Origin: Hofstenia miamia
Lineage: Eukaryota; Xenacoelomorpha; Acoela; Hofsteniidae
NCBI GenBank assembly: GCA_900660155.1
Contig: CABFPE010000199.1
Span: forward strand, 1,100,999-1,164,998
DNA length: 64,000 nucleotides
Reading direction: 5' to 3'
In this document: in pieces, positions 1 to 12,259 of the stretch
Position numbering within the stretch: position 1 is the first letter of the stretch
How the letters are laid out: every line of letters starts with the position of its first letter
Translations under genes and position numbers: made by a program
The notes under the pieces: generated by a model
Databases searched by the model: none
Told to the model about the DNA's origin: nothing
What the model saw: the letters and a program-made list of their open reading frames with translations, nothing else

Positions 1-2465
1 ATATTTAATATATGAATACAATGAGTAAGCCGTCTTGAAGAAGTATTTATTTCATTTTATCAGTTTCTGATAATTGTAATTTACGCTATTTATTTCTATA
101 TTTAGAAAATGTTCCAAAGTTGTTTTAATACCTAATGTACAAAATGTAGTTTAAATCATTTAATGATTGTTGTTGTGTTTTTATAATCTCATACACAATT
201 ACAAGCATATTTTAAGTACTATACGTATACTTAAATTTATTTTATATAGCTTTGATATTCATTTTCAAATTAAAAATTTACTTCTTTTCATGCAACCTGT
301 GTACGACTATGTGTTTTGTAAAATCAATAAATTTAATCATTTTGCATAAATGTATTTTTTATGAAAAAGTGTTAGCCTTTTTGTAATTAAAAATGTCTTG
401 CGAGTTTCATGATATCTAATTGATTTGGTTTTGAAATGGCGCTATGTATTCATTTGCGATTATCAAAATTTACTCGTTGACTGAAACAATGCGAATGTTA
501 ACGTTTTTAACATTGTAAAGCTGTGTATAGCATTGAAAGCGTTTTGTTTTTAGTTTAGAAATTTTTGAGATTCATTTTCCACTTTGTAGATCAATACATA
601 AATGCACATGTTAGGAATAATATTATCAACGATTTTTATATTCTTTTTTAAGGTTTATACAATACGTGTGTTATTATCTAATTTTCTCAGAATTCTGCAT
701 CTCATGAGCGTTTGAAAATTCATACAATTTATTATTTTGAAAAAGCAAGAAAAATGATAATTTTTTACTTAATGCACTTTGTGGCAAGCCGAGGTATTTA
801 TTTGTTGTGAGATTTTGTTCTTTTAGTTGGCATCTCATAAATGTTTAATACTATTTGGGAAAGCAAACAAATTTTTATTATGTAAAGACTAATAAATATA
901 TCATTTTTTAACCACATGCACTTTCTGTGAAACAATTCAAACCTTTGTTAAACATTGATTGTATTCAACATATTAAAATATTTATTTTTATAAATAAAAT
1001 CTGTATAAAATAAAATCTGAATTTAGAATAAAGATTACTCGTATTTTTGTGCATTAATGCTTTTCTTACTCATTCTTGAAATTTTATACTAACAACCTCA
1101 TGAAATTTTCATTTTTTTAATGATAAAAAGATATCTTAATTTTAACATAATATTCAGTTTTAACAATGATTTTTGACTAATTTGATCAGTTGAATTCATG
1201 TATACAAATGGAAAAAATTAAATGTACGGAAAATTCATATACCGGTTATTTATTTACTTCTTAACATAAAAGACACCAATAAAATTTTAAAATGTAAGCA
1301 ATTTCTTATAATATAAAATTTATATTTTTAAACATTTTGTATATATGTGTATCAATAAATGCTAACAACCAATTTACAACACTAATAACAAAACATGTTA
1401 TCAACAATCTTGAAACGTTTCATATAAAAATTCCTACTTGTAAATAATTTATTCTTGAATTCAGCAAGAAATACGTATTGAAAAAAAATTTTATTTCATT
1501 TGTACCAGAGATGGTGATTGATAAATATTTTTACTTTATTAACATTTTAGTTTTGTAGCATCTTGCATTTACATAATTGTATAAAAACATGTAATAATTG
1601 AGATTGTTTTCCAAATTGTGAAAAATTCTAGTTTTATGTGATTTGAAAGTGTTTTATTTAATCGTGATAATTGTAAAGGGATTTCATGTTTCGGAGATAT
1701 AAATCTTTAAGATTGGATTCTGGCAGTTGAACAATAGATAAAACACGTAATATTGACAATGTCTATGAAAGCATGCAATTTTATACATAGAGCGGAGATA
1801 AAATTTATGTTGACATTGTCTATGAAGCATGTAACTTTCTACACGTATGAATATACACAACCAGCATAATGGAATTTCACATTTATGAAACAAAGACAAC
1901 TACTCTGAAAGATTTCAAACTTTTTGGTAAGCTATTTTTATAATTAAACCTCAGATATTGTTTTTGATTCTTAACGCTTTTGTGCAATATTATCTCTAGT
2001 TAGTTTTACAGATATTTCTTTTAAAAACATAATTTTATTTTAATAAATTGCTGCGAATTTACTGTTCAATGTTAAATTTATTATAGACTTTATAGAAAAC
2101 GTCGTTTGTTTGTTAATTTTTAATTGAATTTGTTTAAACATTTAATTGTCATGTGTTTTATATTGTGAATGTCATCTCGTTTGACTTGTATATTAACCAT
2201 TAATTTAGATGCTACCGTTTGAAATTCATAATGTGTAAATACACATTGCGTTTGTTTCCTACAGAATTCCCCCAACAACAATGATGATAAACTTGCCCAA
2301 TAGACAAATTTAATAGTACGATATGTATGATCATTATAAGCAAAGTGAAAAATAAATTACATTTTTGTCTTTTCTTAAACACGTATGTGGGTTTTACCAC
2401 ATATAGTTAGTAAATAATATTATTAATATTTATTTTTTTTGGAAATATTTTTCGATTCCACTTTT
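1..2465. other. AT-rich non-coding DNA, no gene seen
   Basis: No open frame here resembles a known protein; the short frames are AT-rich and look random. A near-direct repeat of about 27 bases (core TGTCTATGAA, then GCATG) occurs near 1756 and 1813. It could be intronic or intergenic. Confidence 0.6.
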
Positions 2466-2755
2466 TAAACAGGTATGTAATGTGTGAATATAATACATGT
2501 AAAGTAAATTAATGTGTGAAAGTAATACATATAAAGTAAGTTAATGTGGGAAAGTAAAACTAAAAAAAATGTAAGGTAATGTGGGAAAGTAATACTAAAA
2601 AAATGTAAGGTAATGTGGGAAAGTAAAACTAAAAAAATTTAAGGTAATGTGGGAAATTAGATCATATAAATAACACAAAAACTAGTAAAAGTACATGACT
2701 TCCATGACGTCAGTAAAACACCTCTGCCAATATCCACGGCGTCTCAGGTCGAAGG
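2466..2755 (+). repeat. Dispersed promoter-like repeat, copy 1 (minisatellite plus CRE-containing block)
   Basis: About five degenerate units of 30-40 bases with the core AATGTGGGAAAGTAA run from 2470 to 2655. They are followed by a block ending at the scaffold gap. That block contains a perfect TGACGTCA palindrome at 2705-2712 and the word CCACGGCGTCTCAGGTC. The same combination occurs in reverse complement at 29661-30065, so this is a mobile or duplicated unit. The gap truncates this copy. Confidence 0.75.
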
Positions 2756-2886
2756 NNNNNNNNNNNNNNNNNNNNNNNNNNNNNNNNNNNNNNNNNNNNN
2801 NNNNNNNNNNNNNNNNNNNNNNNNNNNNNNNNNNNNNNNNNNNNNNNNNNNNNNNNNNNNNNNNNNNNNNNNNNNNNNNNNNNNNN
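2756..2886. other. Assembly gap (131 N)
   Basis: Run of N. By comparison with the second copy of the flanking repeat near 29.7 kb, the missing sequence probably contains the CCAAT-rich block. Confidence 0.95.
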
Positions 2887-3184
2887 TGCACAATGCTAAA
2901 CTTCATCACTCAGAGCCATTGTGTAATGCATGCTTTTACATTTAGCACAAATTATACACAATTGATGAATATAGATCTATATTCCGTCCTTTGCATACTA
3001 TATCTTTGATTAATATTAATGTATGTTGAAATATACGTCTATACAAAATATAAAATGTTATACCCAAGTGTTGGGTTTTATATCTATGAATTATTTTCCT
3101 TAATACAGAGTGTTGCATAATTAAAAACATTGTTACAATGAACATGTCATAACTATATTAACAGAAGCAAATATGTCAGTGTAC

Positions 3185-3545
3185 CTAAAAAATAAAAACT
3201 TCGTCAAAAAATTAATTTGCTCAATTTCGTTTTGTCAAAACGTTTCTTATCATCAATTATATCACATTGCCAAGATCTAGAAATCAAAAAATAAAAACTG
3301 CGTCAAAAAATCAATTTGTTCAATTTAGTTTTGTCAAAATGTTTCTTGTCATCAATTATATCACTTTGCCCCAATCCTAGAAAATAAAAATAAAACTTCT
3401 CAAAGAATTAATTTGTTCAATTAAGTTTTGTCAAAATGTTTCTTGTCATCAATTATATCACTTTGCCTAAATCCTAGAAATCAAAATAAAAACTTTGTCA
3501 AAAATTAATTTGTTCAATTAAGTTTTGACAAAAATATTTTCTCAC
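3185..3545 (+). repeat. Tandem repeat, ~100-bp unit, about 3.5 copies
   Basis: The words ATAAAAACTTCGTC, AATTTGTTCAATT, GTCAAAATGTTTCTTGTC and ATCAATTATATCACTTTGCC recur in the same order about every 95-100 bases, with modest divergence. No protein is encoded. It abuts the gypsy relic on its right. Confidence 0.85.
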
Positions 3546-3564
3546 TAGATGGCGTCCAATAGAA

Positions 3565-4090
3565 TCGCTTCATTTCCACATGGCAAATAGTCATGGGTGT
3601 CCCAATGAGACGTCCTCTGTCCGTTACCTTACTACTTATCACCATCCCATTTTTCATTCTGGTAGCTCATTAACAGGGACAATAATTTTTTCACTGTGTA
3701 ATTCGTCAAGCTTAGCTTTTAGCTTCTTCTATGTTGTCAAAGGAACATTTCTCAGAGAGTTATCCTTTAAGCTTACACTATACTTCTTGGTGTATTTACC
3801 ATATTCACTAAACCATCTGCAAATTCAACAAACACATCTTGATTATTAGGCCTGAAAGGTATGTGTGTCTTGCCTTTGCTTACATCCAACCAGAGAGATT
3901 GGGAAACTTTTGTTTTGTCTTCAAGTTTGAAGTTGTAATGGAGTGCATCAAGGAGTCCTTACAAAATTTGACTTGTATTATATCGTTTGCAAGGCTAGTT
4001 TGTAGTCCAAGTATCAGCATAACATTATTAAGCGACAACATAAATTTTGCATTTGATTTGCGCTGGAAGACTGCAATAATCCTTTAATGG
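3565..4090 (-). mobile_element. Ty3/gypsy-type pol relic (protease/RT junction)
   Basis: Reading the minus strand between about 3850 and 3570 gives a broken frame with YSVSLKDNSLRNVPL, then KLKAKLDELHSEKIIVPVN and ELPE. This matches the order at the start of gypsy reverse transcriptase: a lysine-rich segment, a proline/arginine segment, a K-x-ELD-x-L helix, then an I-x-PVNEPTEW-like end. Further upstream on the same strand (about 4080-3880) another frame is open and could be the protease region, but I see no clear DTGA motif. Stops and frame changes make it non-functional. The family call rests on motif order only. Confidence 0.45.
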
Positions 4091-5160
4091 GATTCTGCTA
4101 CCGCCGTAGCCTGATAATCTAGTACGTGTTTTCTTTATCATTGATTTTGGTTGTCCTAGTGTAAGGAAATCGTTAAGAGATATAATGTTTAAACTTGGGT
4201 GTTCCCACTATTCACAGTGGTTATAGCATCGCAGTTATACGCGTCTTCCTCTTCCTTGTCAGCTGAATATGATTCTTCTACAGTGCTCACTTCCTGCTCT
4301 AGTTTGAAAACTTTGATAATCTTGGAAAGTTTTTGAATAAATCTTTAATCTTGGATTTCTTGCAAAGTTTCTTAAAAGAACTTGATAAGAAATATATTCT
4401 TGGATTTCTTTCAAATTTCTTGAATATTTCTGAAGGGGCTTAAGAAAAAATATTTTCTGGATTTTTTTCAATAACCTTGAATGTTTTTTAAAAAAATTTA
4501 TTAAAAATAAGTGTTTCTGAAACATTATCAGGTAAATGAAATTTCTACAGCATATATAAAAATATAATATATTAAAACTTACAAGTAATGCTTATTATTT
4601 CGTATATCGCACAAGTATTGCAATACATGTAAGATCATTAATAATTTTTTGTAAGCTTTAAGATTCTTTTAAATATTAGAAAACATTCACGTACTTATTG
4701 AATGGTTTTGAAACTCATGTAATTTGGACAAAGGATAAATAATATGCTATGAAATGTTATAGTTTATTTAAATCAAAATAATGTTGAGAACAGGGCAATA
4801 AAGAGGGTCATGATCACGACGTCGAGGACCTCCTCCTTTGGATCCGGCTCTAATTTATATGTGTTTATTTAAATTGAAATCAAAAGTGTTATGCATTAGA
4901 ATTTTTATAGAATCCAAAAATGAACGGTGGAATTGCAGACATGTTGTTGAGCTGGAAATCATTTTGCATGATGTTCTCTAAAATTCCCGCAATTTCGTAA
5001 ATTCCAATTGCATTGAAATGTTCGCGTAAATCAAAATTTCGCAGTTAGAGAGAGAGAGAGAGAGATATTTTTCACCTTAATTGCAACCAAAAGGTTGAAA
5101 AATATAAGGTAATAACTATAAACTACTATTTACAAACATATATTTATATATATGTCTATA
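4091..5160. other. Non-coding, with a (GA)n tract
   Basis: No convincing gene. A GA microsatellite lies near 5050-5064. On the minus strand between about 4330 and 4185 there is a short acidic frame containing EEESYSADKEEEDAYN-like composition, which could be an exon but has no recognisable family. A GC-richer patch near 4810-4850 has the look of a transposon end, but no partner was found. Confidence 0.4.
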
Positions 5161-5176
5161 TGTGTTTATATATCGA

Positions 5177-6286
5177 TCATTTCCCATATGTAACCAAATT
5201 CATTGCTGCTATTTGATTGTAGACAAAACTTTTCTCCATTCTGGAAGTTCGATGAGGGAAGGAGTAATCACGAATTTTACGTAAATTATAATCTAAATTC
5301 CGTATGTTTGGCACAAAATGACTCAGTGGGTGATTTTCTTTGCTTTGGATTTTTTGCCAAAGTTTAGTACAGCATGAATTTCGTCGATCACTTAGAGATT
5401 GACACTTGCTGATAAGACATGCTGCTTCATATTTAAAATTTGGAAAAATTATCCGCAGAGCACGCTTTTGAATGCGTTCCAAATCCTTTGATTGCTCTTT
5501 AGTTATTGCGTTGCTCCAAACGGGTGAACTGTACTATAGAATAGGGCGTATTAATGATGTGTAGATTTGGATTAGATGAGATGATGGAATATCAACCCTT
5601 TTAAGAATTTGGAGGAAATGCAATCTTTTGGCTGCTTTTTTAACCATGTGCATAATATTTTCTTCCCATGTGAGATTGTCTTGAACTACTAATCGAAGGA
5701 GTTTAGCTGATTGAACTCGCTGAATACTATCATCTGTTATTTGAACTTCAGATGGCAAGTTAAAGTTATGCAAGGGACAAATAGTAATTTCTTTTGATTT
5801 TATTAGATTAAGTTGCATAAGCGATTTGCTGGCCCAATTTTTCACTCTGTGAACTAAACATTCAGATTCTGATGGAATATCACGCGAGCAAACTTCCCAG
5901 ATTGTTAAATCGTCCACAAATTTGACTCTGTTGTACCAAAAACTCATTAAAGAGTTAACAAAAAGTATAAAAAGCCAAGGTCCAAGTTTGGTTCCTTCAG
6001 GTACTCCTGCATACAACGTATTCCACAATGAAAGTGTTCCGCAAGGTAAACGAACTCTTTGTTGACGACCAGATAAAAAGCTTATGATCCAGTTGCATGT
6101 ATAGTTGCTAACGTTAATTTCTCTCAGTCTGTTAATTAATATTGGATGACTAACTAAATCAAAAGCCTTTCTGAAGTCAATTAAGAATATTCGTATGTAT
6201 TGCCCAGTGCTTTCCAATTGATTTATCCAATTATAGAAAAGTGAATAAAGACTAGAAATATATAATTTAGAAGATTGATGGTGCAT
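5177..6286 (-). mobile_element. LINE reverse transcriptase, 5'-truncated, one in-frame stop
   Basis: The minus strand encodes the palm and thumb of a non-LTR retrotransposon reverse transcriptase. Motifs in order are DFRKAFD (first catalytic aspartate), GVPEGTKLGP (the usual G-x-PQG-x-LGP loop) and FVDD (catalytic YxDD variant). A KLLRL segment follows, then a C-terminal domain with RIQKRALRI and HPLSHFVPN. The frame is open from 6286 to 5177 except for one stop at 5534-5536, so it was inactivated recently. ORF1, the endonuclease and the start of the RT are missing, as expected from 5' truncation during target-primed integration. A CR1/L2-like clade is my inference. A 119-bp piece of this sequence recurs exactly at 30757-30875. 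Confidence 0.85.
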
Positions 6287-6289
6287 ATT

Positions 6290-8266
6290 GCATAATGAAA
6301 ACTTTCAGCAGTTCAGAATTGGTCACTAATTAATTTTCTTGCAAATACATAAAGCTGTTCGGAATGTGAGGTGAAAAGTTCTAAATTTGTGAAGTGCAAA
6401 ATTATTTGGAAGATCTAACACTGACCATCAAAGTTCAAATGTAAGTTATTAGAGCTTTGTTGGAGAATTGCATTTTTTCAACGCATATGATGTTGAGAAA
6501 TCTGAAATTATTATTAAAAGTAAAGCCCTTTTGAGATATGATTTGGATCTAAAAAATTCAAGATTTTATAGTTGAAAAGACGAATTTTTGAAAATTCAAT
6601 TATAGAAGTAATTAGAGACGACAATGATGATGATTCACTTATGAACAATCTAAGAACCTTCAAAATATTGTCATGCACATTCCAGACTACATTTCAAAAC
6701 AATTGTCTTTTTACAAAGATTGTTCAACATGTTTTTATGATACCTCTGCTTGCTGAATCACAGTGGCCTTCATAAACCTCCAATTTGTTTGTTTTTGCAT
6801 TTGCTCGACTATTTCATGTTTTTTGTTCATTCTCTCTTAATCACTGTAGAGAATAACTTAGAAGTTCTGCAGTTGTAGTTCTTAACCAAAGAATGATGGA
6901 TAAAGAGGGCTATTGCACTTTATATGGGACAACTTTGCTCTCTTCTATGCACTCCGATGTGAATATTTTCTCTAATAATGTACAAAATAATTTAGAGATC
7001 ACTCTTGGCATTACAAATTCCAAAAATTTTCACTCTTGCTTGATTATTGTTTTATCAAAATATAAATGGTATATATATATATATATATATATATAGATTT
7101 TACTGTAATAAATATCCAATGCATTTAATTTAGTTAAAGTTTAGCTTTATAAAATCAAAAGTCCTCTTTTTTGAGAGCATTGCTGCATTTGCCACGGCCT
7201 TGTCCTTTAGTAGCCAATGGCGTAGCACATATTGAAACTTAAATCCGTTTATATGATATCAAGTAAATTTAGGAACTAGATATATTTATTTATAGTAAAA
7301 AATACTATAAGTGAATGATTTGAGTTAAATTTTTTATATTTGGAATAGAAATCTACTGTTAATTCCTCCATCAAATTAATTTCTAATTGAGGAATTCAAG
7401 TCTGATATTAACCAATTGCAAGTCCTTTGAATGTAACCAACCAGATTGTTTCAAATATTTATCTCATATACTAGTACATTCTAAACGCTAGAATGGAAAA
7501 TTCACGAATTATAAATTCTTCTGGTTAGAGCTGCGTAAGAGAAAAAGCTAAGCTCCAGTAATTGTTGCAAAAAGCCTTTATATTTAATTATAAATTTAAG
7601 TAATTTTTTTCAATTATTGTTTACACAACTTTATTTATACTTACACTAGTAAATTTTATGTAAAGCAGGGAATGACAATACAAACAGTACTTGCTAAACA
7701 TATCAATTAAAATGCGTGTGAAACTGGAACTTTTGAAAATAAATTAGCTCATAACAAAAATGCTGAGCAAGATATTTGCATTGGTTTGAAATACACAGAA
7801 TGTATACAAATAATTGAAAATATTTAATGCTAACAAGTTTTTACTATTAATCAATGTCTTGAATGTATGCTATATATACCTGGAGCGATCGCATTTTCCT
7901 TTTCACCTGAATGAATCAATCTACACTACAAAATTCAAACAAAAAATTGAGTATTCGATTGGGAAACGCTTTAATTTTCCCCTACACATGTTCCCCTATT
8001 TCTTAGTTTATACTAAAAACCACAATTAATAATTGGTGCAAAATATTTAGACCAAACCCAAAACAAAATTGAGTAACTGAAAGGGTCTACATTGTTTGTT
8101 CTAAACTGGTTTTGAAATGTAAGAGAAAAACGAAAGTCATATTTAAGAATTTTTTAATTTCCTTTATTAGTAGTGAACTTAGTTAAAATAACAATTGGAT
8201 GGCGGCATTCTGGTACGTTGCATTCAGGTAAATAGGAAACACCCATGACAAGTATATTTTTCGTTT
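6290..8266. other. Non-coding, (TA)n near 7071-7094
   Basis: Only short random frames; the end of one translates the TA microsatellite. No RNA gene or transposon terminus was recognised. Confidence 0.5.
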
Positions 8267-8274
8267 CGGCATAG

Positions 8275-9601
8275 CAGAGATGGAATCGGATCGGATCGGT
8301 TCAGATCGGATCGGATCTTTATTTTGAGAAACATCGGATCTGTTTCGGATCCAAAAAGTTTTAAAACTTGTGTATTTGTACATTTTATAAATTACGCATA
8401 TTTTAAAATTGAATCCCAATTTAAGTGAAATTTTGTAATTGAATTTCATTGTTGATACAACAGGTTCCGCGGTATTATTTCCAACAACTTATAAAATTCG
8501 TGACAAATACTTCAAATCTGAAAATGCGATTCATGTTAGCCATCACATAATGATAAAATAGTAAAGCAACCAAAAATATTTGTTTTTACAAAATTGCAAA
8601 TATAAGAGCAGAATACTGGAAAAGATTCTCTTTAATATGTATGCCAAAGAAAAATCACAGAACACAGAGAAGCAAGTGGAATACCTTAGCGATTGCAAAT
8701 ACTGCCAAAATGTAAAAATACTAATATTATTTGGCATGCTCTTCAATCAAAGCATCTCATTTAAATATGCACTCTAAGCAACTTGCAATGTCAAGATCAA
8801 CTTAGTACTCAGAAGTGTTATCATTATTATAACCATTATAATACAAAAATATTTATGGAACCATACCGTCGGTATACTATTAATGGGGGTGAATTTATTT
8901 AATGTTGCTGATTTATAATTTAAATTTTCAGTAAAATTCAAAATCTCAAATTTTTTTTGAAAAATTCATCTTTCTATTACAGATTTTAATACACTCTACA
9001 ATAGTTTTTTTAATGTCTTGCAATATAAATTTTGGGGTTGTTCTTTAATTTGCCATTATTTGTGCTATTCTTGTTTTCATCGCCTTAACTGCAATTTTGA
9101 AGTAAATTTATCTTATTTGAAACAACTTCAATTCATATTGACATTGCAAAGTGGTTATTTTTGAATTTGGACATAAAAAATTATTAAGGGAGTTAACACT
9201 ATAGGAAACTCAACTATTTAAACTCTATATATATATTATGATTATAGTTGATGACAATTTCAGGAACTACATTATTAAAAAGCCTACAAATAAGTTGATT
9301 TGCATGCACTATTTCTTAAGTATATGTCCATTTTTTTAATCTCAAAATAGTGTTGAAGCACTTAAAATTTTCTATTCGCATTGAAAAAATCAAATATTTC
9401 TTACGTTTATGTTTGTTTATTGTTAAAATACTTATTTAAATTCGGATCCGTTTCGAATTGAAAACTAAAATTTATTTAAAAGTTTGGATTGGATCGGATC
9501 TTGCAGTTTAGGATCGGATCTGATCGGATCGGATCCGGATCTTGAAGTTTCGGATCCAGACAGGATCGGATCTTAAAATGTTGGATCCGATTTCATCTCT
9601 G
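8275..9601. mobile_element. Non-autonomous hAT-type element with GGATCGG word arrays
   Basis: The left end reads CAGAGATGGAATCGGATC and the right end is the inverse of CAGAGATGAAATCGGATC. An 8-bp target duplication flanks it: CGGCATAG at 8267-8274 and CCGCATAG at 9602-9609 (one mismatch). Eight-base duplications and CAG-type termini are typical of the hAT superfamily. Just inside both ends the sequence is built from the words GGATCGGATC and TCGGATCC (8281-8350 and 9440-9580). The AT-rich interior encodes no transposase, so it would have to be mobilised in trans. An internal piece (about 8658-8860) has a diverged copy at 29480-29660. Confidence 0.85.
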
Positions 9602-9698
9602 CCGCATAGTGACACTAAAAATAACTGCATTCAATGATCAATTCATTAATCTACAAAATTCCCCAAAATTGCTCTTCATTTTGGTTTGTTGCTGGATA

Positions 9699-10067
9699 CA
9701 GGCCCGTAGGCACGAGGGTTAGGGGGGACGGAGCCTTACCCTGGAAGGTCAGACAACCTCCTGGACAACAAAGTTAAAAGCAAAATCAGCATGTAAAAAC
9801 AAAATTGTTTAATTCAGTTGTAACTTTGCTCTCAACAATGTAGTGAAATGAATTTCTGACGTCTATTTTTCTATAGTTTTAAAAAATTTTCGCGGGTTTC
9901 GCCCCGCTTTTGGTCACGCACGTGCCCATGCATGCAAAATAAAACTAAAATGTACATCTTAGTAAAATTTTAGTTTAAATTTTAAGGAAAGTGAAATTCC
10001 CATGAACATCAACCCCTCCTGCATACGTGTCGACCCTTCTTAGGTGATAATGTTGACTACGGGCTTT
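9699..10067. mobile_element. Short hAT-type MITE with exact 8-bp target duplication
   Basis: GCTGGATA occurs exactly at 9691-9698 and again at 10068-10075. Between them the left end is CAGGCCCGTAG and the right end reads CTACGGGCTTT, an imperfect inverted repeat (9 of 11). The 369-bp interior has no coding capacity. A G-rich stretch follows the left end and a C-rich stretch precedes the right end. An exact duplication suggests a fairly recent insertion. Confidence 0.8.
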
Positions 10068-10284
10068 GCTGGATACGAAGTTTTTCAATCAAGCAAAAAT
10101 TCAAAAACAAGAGCTTAGCCACATGGGACGCGGGTGCTTGGAAAGAGCTGATCCCCCACACACACTCCGGGCCGCAAAATTATAAAGCTGCCTGTTCTAA
10201 TCATTTTCCCCATCTTCCAATAAAGTTTTCTTGCGATTAGGTTTAAAGTATGGCCCTGCGAGTACTATAAATTTCAACATTAAC

Positions 10285-10912
10285 AGATTTCGAGTCAAGT
10301 CGAGTTAACTCGAGTTTTGTTGATTAGATAGTGAATAGTGCAGTGTATATGTTTGCTTAATTGAAAACAATAATATAATTTTCGAATTGAAAAACCTTTC
10401 TTCAAAAATTTCTTTCAGAGTAATTGGGGTTGAGCCCTATTGTCTATCAAATGACCGTTATTAACATCAAGATGTTAATTGATTGATGTTTGCAATTTCT
10501 CGCTGCAGATTGGAAAAGTTTTGTATTTTGTAACATAAACAGGTTTCATTTTCAAGTCTTTTGTAAAAGTTATATTAAAACTTCATTAACAAAGTTTGCG
10601 ATTTCAAGTAGGTAAACAAACTTCACAGGTTCATTCAAACGATATTTAATTTAATAACATCAGCATTGATTGCTTAATGCTATATCTATATACAATAATT
10701 TATCAATAACACGTTTTTAACTAATTACAAATAGAACTGTTAGAATGTATTTTTTGTACTTGAAGAACAGTTGAATATTTAATGGTTATTTTATAATTAT
10801 AATATTCATAGGCCTATTTGCTTAGACAAGATTCGAAATCCTACTCGACTTGACTTGAGGCAAGCCTCGATTAGAATTTTAGGAGACTGACCAGACTTGG
10901 CTCGACTCAAAG
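10285..10912. mobile_element. Probable element with CGAGTCAAG word arrays at both ends
   Basis: At 10289-10317 the sequence repeats CGAGTCAAGTCGAG and AACTCGAG. At 10840-10912 it contains ACTCGACTTGACTTGAGG and GGCTCGACTCAAAGC, the same words in reverse complement. About 520 bases of AT-rich non-coding DNA lie between. The arrangement copies that of the element at 8275-9601 with a different word. No clear target duplication was found, so the exact ends are uncertain. Confidence 0.55.
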
Positions 10913-10979
10913 CAATAATATCCTAACTCGTTTGTTTGCTTGCATGCTTGCAAACATTGCTGTGCCCATAACCTGAGGG

Positions 10980-12215
10980 TCTTTTTAGCGTAGTAATAGA
11001 ACTAAATCCAAAGGACATAAAAACGGTGGAGATGTGGCAATATATGTGAAAGATGATAGACGCATTAAATAAGGAAGAATTCCCTTGAGAATAATGAGCC
11101 TTTAATTGAAAACGCTTGGTTACATTTTATACCCAACTGTAGCCCAAGAAATGTAACTGGATACATAATTTGCGTAGCTTACCAACCTTAATGGGACAAA
11201 CAAAATGAAATGGCATTAAAAAGCTATCTGCGTAAAAGTTTGGATTTCGTTACTCATAAATTCCCTAATGATATTATTATTCTAACTGGTGATTTCAATC
11301 AAATAAATACTAATTTTCTCATTAGAGAATACCAACTACAACAAATGGTAGATTTTCCAACACACAGTGGTAAAATATTAGATAAACTTTTTACTAACAG
11401 GAAGTCCCATTTTTAGCTACCTCAGCCTCTTCCAAATCTTGGAGGATGTAAACATTTAAGTATAGGACTGAAAAGTAATGAGGCAAGTAACCATGGACAT
11501 CTAGATGTCCATGAAGTATCACGAAGTGTAAGCAAATTCATATGAAGAACAATCAGAAACGAAGCTAATAGAAAGTATTGACATAAAAAAATCGGCAGCA
11601 ATTACTTAAGAGAACAAAAATTACAGAAACACAGCAACAAGTTGCTCAATACATGATGTAACAATTGATACCTGTTTTTCAAAAATCATGGTTAAAATAA
11701 AATCAGATGATGAGTTTTGGTGTGACGAAAACTTATTTAAAGATGTCAGCTTGCACTTAAACATGACAGGATGAAAGATTTCAGAAAGCTTCGCAACTTT
11801 ATTAATCGTGCAATTACAGCTAAGCAGAAATAAGTTTATCACCAAAAAATAGAATTTTCAAAGAAACTAATTTAAGGAGATGGTGGAAATCAGTAAAGTC
11901 TTTGTAAGGAATAAATAGTGGCGAAAGGAGCAGAATGTTGACATTTTGCCACCAAACCTATTACAGTATTTTCCAATTGATTTGAAAAATCTTATTAATG
12001 AAGAACTTGCAATTGTAACCAAAGATTATGATCCAATAACAAACTATCAGTGATTACCTGCTAATGCTCATGACAATCCACTAAATGTAATTGAATACTA
12101 AATCTATAAATACCTCAACTCGTTATCCTAAAACAAAACAGATGGACCAGACATTGATGGAGTGACTTTTCCTAACTGAATTCTGAGGCGGGCAACTCAA
12201 CCAATCGACAAATTG
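10980..12215 (+). mobile_element. LINE relic (endonuclease plus start of RT)
   Basis: Broken frames on the plus strand carry GGDVAIYVKDDRR near 11020 (the GG-x-A-I-Y segment of the apurinic-type endonuclease) and IILTGDFNQINTNF near 11275 (the catalytic GDFN motif). NKTDGPDIDGVTFP near 12135 matches the NKA-x-GPD segment that opens the reverse transcriptase. Several stops and frame changes separate them. The element ends abruptly near 12215, where sequence of a hAT transposase in the opposite orientation begins. It is inactive. Confidence 0.7.
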
Positions 12216-12259
12216 ATGAGTGGGTGAATCCACCATCCGGGTCTGGACTTTAACACCTA

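Noticed and set aside
1505-1530. CAGAGATGG at about 1506 as another hAT-type terminus
   Set aside because: Only nine bases match, no word array follows and no partner end or duplication was found.
3185-3545. Spaced repeats that might suggest a CRISPR array
   Set aside because: The whole ~100-base unit is repeated with no unique spacers, and the setting is an animal genome.
3580-3849. Plus-strand 89-codon frame
   Set aside because: Antisense shadow of the gypsy reverse-transcriptase relic on the minus strand.
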